Shown here in pieces: positions 59,233 to 64,000 of a DNA stretch of 64,000 nucleotides. The stretch is from contig NZ_JAHQCR010000086.1 of assembly GCF_019042735.1 (NCBI RefSeq), forward strand, positions 23,681-87,680, in the 5' to 3' direction. Made by a program: the position numbers and the translations under genes. Source of the stretch: Evansella alkalicola (GTDB taxonomy: Bacteria > Bacillota > Bacilli > Bacillales > Salisediminibacteriaceae). The notes under the pieces were generated by a model. The model searched no databases, was not told the origin of the DNA, and saw only the letters and a list, made by a program, of their open reading frames with translations. The stretch's first letter is position 1; the number at the start of each line of letters is the position of its first letter.

Positions 59233-59837
59233 TGTTTGAACATCAATATTTAAATGGGATCAAAATAAGTGCATACAAAGCAGCGAAAAAAGGTAATTGG
59301 TGTTCTGGAGATTCATATTTTATAACTAGAACGGATCAATATATTCTTTGTGCAGTTGTGGATGGGCTAGGTAGTGGAGAGGAAGCGATGGAAGCTTCTA
59401 CTGCTGTCATTGATGTTATTAAAACAGACCACTCTAGAGATGTTTCTGAATTAATGGAACAATGCAATCGTGTCCTTTCTCAAACGAGGGGAGCGGTCCT
59501 GGCAATTCTAAAAATTAATACGGACGATAAAGAGGTTATCTATAGTAATGTTGGTAATATCGGATGTGTTTTTTACTGTAAGTCAGGTCAATTGAATCGT
59601 CCAATTCCATCTCGAGGGTATTTATCAGGTAGGAAACTTAAAATCAAGGTTCAGCGCTTACCATATGAGGAAGAGATGGCATTCGTTATGTATACAGATG
59701 GATTTTCCTTTAATCCAAAATTCCACTCCCTTTTTAATGGGATTGATAATCCAAAAGACACGATGCAGCAGTTAGTTGATGAAATGGAAATCACGAACGA
59801 TGATACAACATTATTAGTTGGAAAAATAGAAGTTTGA
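59232..59837 (+). CDS. rsbX: Feedback phosphatase RsbX
   Basis: 201 residues, short PP2C-fold phosphatase: GDSYFITRTDQYILCAVVDG followed by LGSGEEA, IYSNVGNIGCVF, and MYTDGFSFNPKF. It dephosphorylates RsbS/RsbR and damps the stress signal. Its ATG overlaps the sigB stop (TAATG), with GGAGTG just upstream. It closes the operon; a perfect terminator follows. Confidence 0.95.
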   Translation: MFEHQYLNGIKISAYKAAKKGNWCSGDSYFITRTDQYILCAVVDGLGSGEEAMEASTAVIDVIKTDHSRDVSELMEQCNRVLSQTRGAVLAILKINTDDKEVIYSNVGNIGCVFYCKSGQLNRPIPSRGYLSGRKLKIKVQRLPYEEEMAFVMYTDGFSFNPKFHSLFNGIDNPKDTMQQLVDEMEITNDDTTLLVGKIEV

Positions 59838-59900
59838 AGAAAAGTGCTAGAACTGGAAAATGTTTCGAAAACTAAAACTTATATTTAATTACAGTAATCC

Positions 59901-59932
59901 AAAACCACCGAGATATCTCTCGGTGGTTTTAT
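59901..59932 (+). terminator. Terminator of the sigB operon
   Basis: AAAACCACCGAGA pairs with TCTCGGTGGTTTT over a tiny loop. Confidence 0.92.
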
Positions 59933-60006
59933 TAACGCATGAATTAAAGTATAATCGAAGTTGTACAAGTATAGGGATGAGTCATTAAAATGGAGGTTTT
60001 ATATAG

Positions 60007-62196
60007 ATGGAATGGACAGATCAAAAACAATCAATTCTTGCCCTAGTGACGGAACAGACTAAATTAAAGCGAGATCGTGTGAAAAACGTTATTGAACTAT
60101 CTGAAGATGGAAACACCGTTCCTTTTATTGCGCGCTATAGAAAAGAGCTTACTGGTGGAATGGATGAAGATCAAATCCGAGATGTTTTAGAAGCTTGGAC
60201 TTATTCAACAAACCTCGCAAATAGAAAAGAAGAGGTTATTCGTCTCATTGATGAACAAGGTAAGTTAACGGAAGAGTTACAGAAAAATATAATGATTGCC
60301 ACCAAGCTTCAAGAGGTAGAAGATTTATATCGTCCATATAAACAAAAGAGACGTACGAAGGCTACTGTTGCAAAAGAAAAGGGGTTAGAACCTCTAGCGC
60401 TTTGGTTATTCTCTTTACCTACTACTGGTTCAGTAGAGGAGGAAGCAGGGAAGTATTTAAGTGAAGAGTTCGAGTTACATACTGTAGAAGATGCGTTGCG
60501 AGGTGCAGAGGATATTATAAGTGAGTATTTAGCAGATGATCCTGAAATTCGTAAAAAGATTAGATACATGACATTTAATGAAGGGAAAATGCAATCCCTT
60601 AAAAAAGCAAAAAGTGAAGATGAAAAAGGTATCTTTGAAATGTACTATGAATATGATGAGGAACTTAAGCGAATCGTCCCTCATCGTGTCTTAGCCCTTA
60701 ATCGTGGAGAAAAAGAGGGAGTCTTGAAAGTTTCTGTTGTAGCCCCAAAAGACAGAATCATTAGTTGGCTGGAAAAACATGTTTTGAAAGGGAAAGAAAC
60801 GATTGCAAAGGATCACCTATTAGCTTCTATTGAAGATGGTTATAAAAGACTAATTGAGCCATCAATTGAGAGAGAGTTACGTAATGAGGTTACTGAAAAG
60901 GCAGAGGAGCAGGCAATACATATTTTTTCCGAAAACTTAAGGAATCTCTTATTACAACCTCCATTGAAGGATCGTATCATCCTTGGAGTTGACCCGGCGT
61001 TTCGGACAGGCTGTAAGCTTGCGGTGGTTGATGAAACAGGAAAGGTATTGGCTATAGATGTTATTTATCCAACGCCTCCAAGAAACAAGGTGGAAGAGGC
61101 CAAGAGCAAAGTGTTGTCCTATATTGAACAATTTAATATAGATATGATTGCTGTTGGGAATGGTACAGCTTCAAGGGAAACGGAACAATTCATTGTTGAT
61201 GTTATGAAAGAAGTGGACAAAAAACTATACTATTTGATAGTCAATGAAGCAGGAGCTAGTGTTTACTCTGCATCTAAGCTAGCGAAAGAGGAGTTTCCAG
61301 AGCTTCAAGTAGAAGAAAGAAGTGCTGTATCCATCGCAAGAAGAATTCAAGATCCCCTTGCAGAACTTGTGAAAATTGATCCGAAGTCAGTAGGTGTTGG
61401 TCAATATCAGCATGATGTAACGCAATCGAAGTTAAATGACTCCTTAACTTTTGTAGTTGAAACGGTTGTTAACAAGGTCGGCGTAAATGTTAATACTGCT
61501 TCTTCCTCTCTCTTACAATATGTAGCAGGCCTTTCGAAAGCTGTAGCTAATAACATCATTAAGCAAAGGGAAGAAGAAGGGAAATACGTAAGTCGTACGC
61601 AATTGAAGAAGGTTCCTCGCCTAGGTGCGAAAACATATGAACAATGTATTGGTTTCCTGCGTATTTTAGATGGTAAACAGCCACTTGATCGTACTGGTAT
61701 TCACCCTGAGAGTTATCCAGTTACTAAGGAAATCATGAATCATTTAAATATTTCAGTGGACGAATTAGGGACAGATGGCGCTAAGGAGAAGATCCAGAGT
61801 GTGAATGTTAATGAACTTGCGGAAAAATTTGATGTTGGTGTTCCAACATTGAAGGATATTTTAGAAGCCCTTAGTAGTCCAGGGCGAGATCCGCGAGACG
61901 ATGTTCCTAAGCCAATTTTAAAAACAGATGTCCTTACTCTTGAAGATTTATCTCGTGGTATGGAACTTCAAGGTACAGTTAGAAACGTAGTTGACTTTGG
62001 AGCCTTTATTGATATCGGTGTGAAGGAAGATGGTCTTGTCCATATTTCCAAGCTTGCCAATCGTTTTGTAAAGCATCCGATGGAGGTTGTGTCAGTCGGA
62101 GATGTAGTTACTGTATGGGTAGAGGACGTTGATCTCAAAAAAGGCCGAATTGCATTAACGATGCTTCAGCCTAAGAGCCAAACAGCTACTACTTAA
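60007..62196 (+). CDS. tex: Tex family RNA-binding transcriptional accessory protein
   Basis: 729 residues in the Tex/Spt6 order: N-terminal helical region (TVPFIARYRKELTGGMDEDQ), YqgF/RNase H-like domain (ILGVDPAFRTGCKLAVVDET, about 318-450), helix-hairpin-helix domains (KLNDSLTFVVETVVNKVGVN, VPRLGAKTYEQCIGFLRI), and a C-terminal S1 RNA-binding domain (GTVRNVVDFGAFIDIGVKED, about 648-720). It is thought to act with RNA polymerase in transcription. B. subtilis counterpart YdcI lies in the same position after rsbX. GGAGG precedes ATG 60007. Confidence 0.95.
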   Translation: MEWTDQKQSILALVTEQTKLKRDRVKNVIELSEDGNTVPFIARYRKELTGGMDEDQIRDVLEAWTYSTNLANRKEEVIRLIDEQGKLTEELQKNIMIATKLQEVEDLYRPYKQKRRTKATVAKEKGLEPLALWLFSLPTTGSVEEEAGKYLSEEFELHTVEDALRGAEDIISEYLADDPEIRKKIRYMTFNEGKMQSLKKAKSEDEKGIFEMYYEYDEELKRIVPHRVLALNRGEKEGVLKVSVVAPKDRIISWLEKHVLKGKETIAKDHLLASIEDGYKRLIEPSIERELRNEVTEKAEEQAIHIFSENLRNLLLQPPLKDRIILGVDPAFRTGCKLAVVDETGKVLAIDVIYPTPPRNKVEEAKSKVLSYIEQFNIDMIAVGNGTASRETEQFIVDVMKEVDKKLYYLIVNEAGASVYSASKLAKEEFPELQVEERSAVSIARRIQDPLAELVKIDPKSVGVGQYQHDVTQSKLNDSLTFVVETVVNKVGVNVNTASSSLLQYVAGLSKAVANNIIKQREEEGKYVSRTQLKKVPRLGAKTYEQCIGFLRILDGKQPLDRTGIHPESYPVTKEIMNHLNISVDELGTDGAKEKIQSVNVNELAEKFDVGVPTLKDILEALSSPGRDPRDDVPKPILKTDVLTLEDLSRGMELQGTVRNVVDFGAFIDIGVKEDGLVHISKLANRFVKHPMEVVSVGDVVTVWVEDVDLKKGRIALTMLQPKSQTATT

Positions 62197-62275
62197 TGGA
62201 AAGTGTTAAAGTTACTTGTTGATGGCACTTGTTAAAAGGCAAGTGGTGCGCTGTTAGTGTAATCTACATTTACAA

Positions 62276-62331
62276 AAACTCCCTTCACTTTTGTGATTTA
62301 CTTCCTAAAGGTGAAAGGGAGTTCTCTTTTA
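62276..62331. terminator. Bidirectional terminator of tex and cmpA
   Basis: AACTCCCTTcACTTT pairs with AAAGGTGAAAGGGAGTT (one bulge). T-runs are present on both strands, as suits convergent genes. Confidence 0.8.
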
Positions 62332-62406
62332 TAGTTAACTTGTATTTACTTGTGAACTTGTGAAAAGTTATATTTTTTAGTACATGTTAGCTTATTTTGG
62401 ACAAGG

Positions 62407-62532
62407 TTATTTTGTAGAAGAGAGCTCAGGAGTCTGTTTATAATAAAACCAACACTGGTTTAAAATTTTTATTCGTTGCCGATCCTTCCTTTGGTAAGCC
62501 TCTTGTAATTGACGCTGAAGCCAAGAAGGCAT
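62407..62532 (-). CDS. cmpA: CmpA, small regulator of spore coat/cortex assembly
   Basis: 41 residues, starting MPSWLQRQLQEAYQRKDRQR and continuing IKILNQCWFYYKQTP. The pattern MPxWLxxQxxxAYxxKDxxxIKxLNQCWFYY is that of B. subtilis CmpA (37 residues), which acts in a checkpoint on cortex and coat maturation in sporulation. AAAGGAGTG lies seven bases before ATG 62532. The position between tex and sprT, on the opposite strand, is the same as in B. subtilis. The C-terminus is four residues longer here. Confidence 0.88.
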   Translation of the reverse strand: MPSWLQRQLQEAYQRKDRQRIKILNQCWFYYKQTPELSSTK

Positions 62533-62845
62533 TTATTAATCACTCCTTTTACAATGATATATCTAGTTCCTTCATTTGATTTTTGTTCCACTTAATAAAC
62601 TATATGAACAAGAGCTTGTTTTCGTTATACTGAAATGGGTGTTTTAGATGTAGATATCGACCTGGTAAAAAAATGTGGGTCATTTTTGAGCTGCCATGAG
62701 TAAACTAGTATTAATTTTATAATCAATGAAAACGAAGAGCTGTTCTTTGATCTGTTCTTGGAACGGATAGTATCGTTTTTTTTAATTATAAAGGCTGTAA
62801 GGCTTAGTGAATGACAGGCTATTTTATGTGGAGGGGTATTAGTAG
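62533..62845. other. Gene-free stretch between cmpA and sprT
   Basis: It must hold the divergent promoters of cmpA (sporulation) and sprT. I found no other gene. The GTTCTTTGATCTGTTCTTGG direct repeat (TGTTCTT twice) lies at about 62742-62761. AT-rich, no clear terminator. Confidence 0.4.
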
Positions 62846-63307
62846 ATGGGAAATGATGAATTACAGCGTTTAGTAGAAAAAATATCATTAGATTCATTTA
62901 ATAAACCATTCATGCACGAAGCCTATTTTAATCCACGATTACGGACAACTGGTGGTCGATATTCATTACTGGACCATCATATAGAGATAAATCCTAAACA
63001 CTTAGAATTCTTTGGGGATACGGAGTTAATCCAAATCATTAAACATGAACTATGTCATTATCACCTTCACCTTGAAGGGAAAGGATATAAACATAAAGAT
63101 AAGGATTTTAAAGATTTATTAAAGGTAGTGGGCGGTTCTAGGTATTGTCAATCGCTTCCTGGCATGAAAACAAAGGTGTCTAAAGTACATGTATATCAAT
63201 GTACTAAATGCGGGGTTGAATTTAATAGGAAGAGGCAATTTAATACGAAAAAATATGTTTGTGGAAAATGTAAGGGGTGGATAAAAAAGGTAAGGACAAT
63301 TTCGTGA
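62846..63307 (+). CDS. sprT: SprT-like zinc metalloprotein
   Basis: 153 residues. Zincin motif IKHELCHYHLHLEGKGYKHK (HExxH, residues ~67-86), with the further ligand His later, then a C-terminal zinc ribbon with CTKC and CGKC (about 124-142). It belongs to the SprT/YdcK family; eukaryotic relatives (SPRTN) cut DNA-protein crosslinks, but the bacterial role is not settled. GGAGGGG precedes ATG 62846. It is the last protein gene before the tRNA cluster, as in B. subtilis. Confidence 0.93.
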   Translation: MGNDELQRLVEKISLDSFNKPFMHEAYFNPRLRTTGGRYSLLDHHIEINPKHLEFFGDTELIQIIKHELCHYHLHLEGKGYKHKDKDFKDLLKVVGGSRYCQSLPGMKTKVSKVHVYQCTKCGVEFNRKRQFNTKKYVCGKCKGWIKKVRTIS

Positions 63308-63330
63308 GGTCATATTGACCTTGTTTTTTA
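63307..63330 (+). terminator. Terminator of sprT
   Basis: AGGTCA pairs with TGACCT around a 3-base loop, then TGTTTTTT. Confidence 0.8.
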
Positions 63331-63469
63331 ATTGTGTTACATTATAAAAGTCGCTTAAACAAGCATAGAATGCTCATTTTTGATCAACATTTCATTGCTT
63401 GATTAAGTCATTGACTTTTATAGGTATTTTGGATAAAATAATAAAAGTCCATTTAAAGACAAGTGTTAT

Positions 63470-63545
63470 TCCACAGTAGCTCAGTTGGTAGAGCAATCGG
63501 CTGTTAACCGATCGGTCGCAGGTTCGAGTCCTGCCTGTGGAGCCA
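63470..63545 (+). tRNA. tRNA-Asn (GTT)
   Basis: A 76-nt cloverleaf with CCA encoded. Acceptor arms TCCACAG/CTGTGGA, D arm GCTC...GAGC, anticodon loop CTGTTAACC with anticodon GTT, and T arm GCAGGTTCGAGTCCTGC. First of the three-tRNA set after sprT, the same order (Asn-Ser-Glu) as trnS of B. subtilis. Confidence 0.97.
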
Positions 63546-63548
63546 TAT

Positions 63549-63639
63549 GGAGAAGTACTCAAGTGGCTGAAGAGGCGCCCCTGCTAAGGGTGTAGGTCGT
63601 GTAAGCGGCGCGAGGGTTCAAATCCCTCCTTCTCCGCCA
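63549..63639 (+). tRNA. tRNA-Ser (GCT)
   Basis: A 91-nt class II tRNA: acceptor GGAGAAG/CTTCTCC, D arm, anticodon loop CTGCTAAGG with GCT, a long variable arm (TAGGTCGTGTAAGCGGCGC), T arm AGGGTTCAAATCCCT, and CCA encoded. Reads AGC/AGU. Confidence 0.96.
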
Positions 63640-63649
63640 TTCTTTTAAT

Positions 63650-63724
63650 GGCCCGTTGGTCAAGTGGTTAAGACACCGCCCTTTCACGGCGGTAACACGG
63701 GTTCGAATCCCGTACGGGTCACCA
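63650..63724 (+). tRNA. tRNA-Glu (TTC)
   Basis: A 75-nt tRNA: acceptor GGCCCGT/ACGGGTC, anticodon loop CTTTCAC with TTC, T arm ACGGGTTCGAATCCCGT, CCA encoded. The next genes of the B. subtilis trnS set (Gln, Lys, Leu) are not visible before the window ends. Confidence 0.97.
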
Positions 63725-63782
63725 TTTCATAGAATAATTGCTATTTTATATAGCGTTATTTTTGTTCTGAAAAATGAAGTGT

Positions 63783-64000
63783 GCTTTATTAAAGGTGCGG
63801 AGGATTAGCTCAGCTACGAGCGAAACTTGAAGACTCTACTACGGAGTTGTTTCGACGGATAGACATCGAAGCATAACTAGTAGAGGAAGAAACAGGGACC
63901 ATCACTGAATATGCTTCATCAAAGCTGCGGAGGATTAGCTCAGCTACGAGCGAAACTTCAAGAAAAGCTACGAGTTGTTTCGACGTATAAACATCGAAGC
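63783..64000. repeat. Tandem repeat with tRNA-Val-like 5' fragments
   Basis: GGAGGATTAGCTCAGCT at 63799-63815 and again at 63929-63945 equals the first 17 bases (acceptor strand and D arm) of tRNA-Val. Both are followed by ACGAGCGAAACTT, then a GTTTCG complement and ATCGAAGC. The copies are 130 bp apart and share the preceding ATGCTT(C/T)AT...GCG. The rest of the tRNA is missing, so these are not working tRNAs. The repeat continues to the window edge. Confidence 0.65.

Noticed and set aside
63799..63815. Functional tRNA-Val gene
   Set aside because: Only the first 17 nucleotides match; anticodon, T arm and 3' acceptor are missing.

Overview
The window reads as a chromosomal segment of an endospore-forming, low-GC Bacillaceae, probably a salt- and alkali-tolerant one. 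The evidence is Bacillus-type ribosome binding sites, sporulation genes (a CotW-like protein, CotX, CmpA), the B. subtilis order acpS - ydcC - alr - ndoAI/ndoA - rsbRSTUVW-sigB-rsbX - tex - cmpA - sprT - tRNA, and two compatible-solute uptake systems (OpuA with a GbsR regulator, and a BCCT carrier). The species assignment is inference.

Layout. 1-6.3 kb: the 3' end of an ACR3/bile-acid-type transporter, a GNAT acetyltransferase, manganese catalase, a Dps protein behind a PerR-box-like site, a CHASE4-GGDEF-EAL protein and small exported proteins. 6.5-12.7 kb: pgcA, the spore-coat pair, a chemoreceptor, a 308-bp inverted-repeat element and a cold-shock protein. 12.7-19.7 kb: an APH-like kinase, tandem crcB, the BCCT carrier, an FMN reductase, csaA and unknown membrane or lipoproteins. 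19.7-25.4 kb: a T-box-controlled argS and several unknown proteins, including a K+-channel-like protein with a changed filter. 25.4-29.4 kb: opuA operon divergent from gbsR. 29.5-32.8 kb: a 27-residue membrane peptide gene, sigX-rsiX with its autoregulatory promoter, and a YfhP-like protein. 32.8-34.7 kb: a 51-bp repeat array split by an IS256-family element. 34.8-41.4 kb: the arginine/ornithine/proline catabolic cluster rocR | rocA-rocD-putB-rocF with a sigma-54 promoter and upstream dyads. 41.5-49.3 kb: mgtE, a 1.6-kb repeat-rich gap, a ba3-type cytochrome oxidase operon, a Fur-box-preceded ABC ATPase and a rhomboid protease. 49.6-63.3 kb: the conserved acpS-to-sprT block with the sigma-B partner-switching operon. 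63.4-64 kb: tRNA-Asn, tRNA-Ser, tRNA-Glu and a tandem repeat carrying tRNA-Val-like 5' fragments.

How the parts fit. Most genes serve stress survival: oxidative defence (Mn catalase, Dps), osmotic defence (OpuA, BCCT), the general stress response (sigB) and envelope stress (sigX). A second theme is nitrogen/carbon recovery from arginine, ornithine and proline.

The most unusual feature is a set of four intergenic repeat families with unrelated sequences (about 2.9, 14.6, 23.6, 32.8/34.5, 43.4 and 44.0 kb). All share a 51-52 bp period and an internal dyad. The odd spacings in one family are 60-61 bp. These values are close to five and six turns of B-DNA, which suggests helically phased binding arrays or a shared replication/propagation mechanism. 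I know of no described system that explains them.
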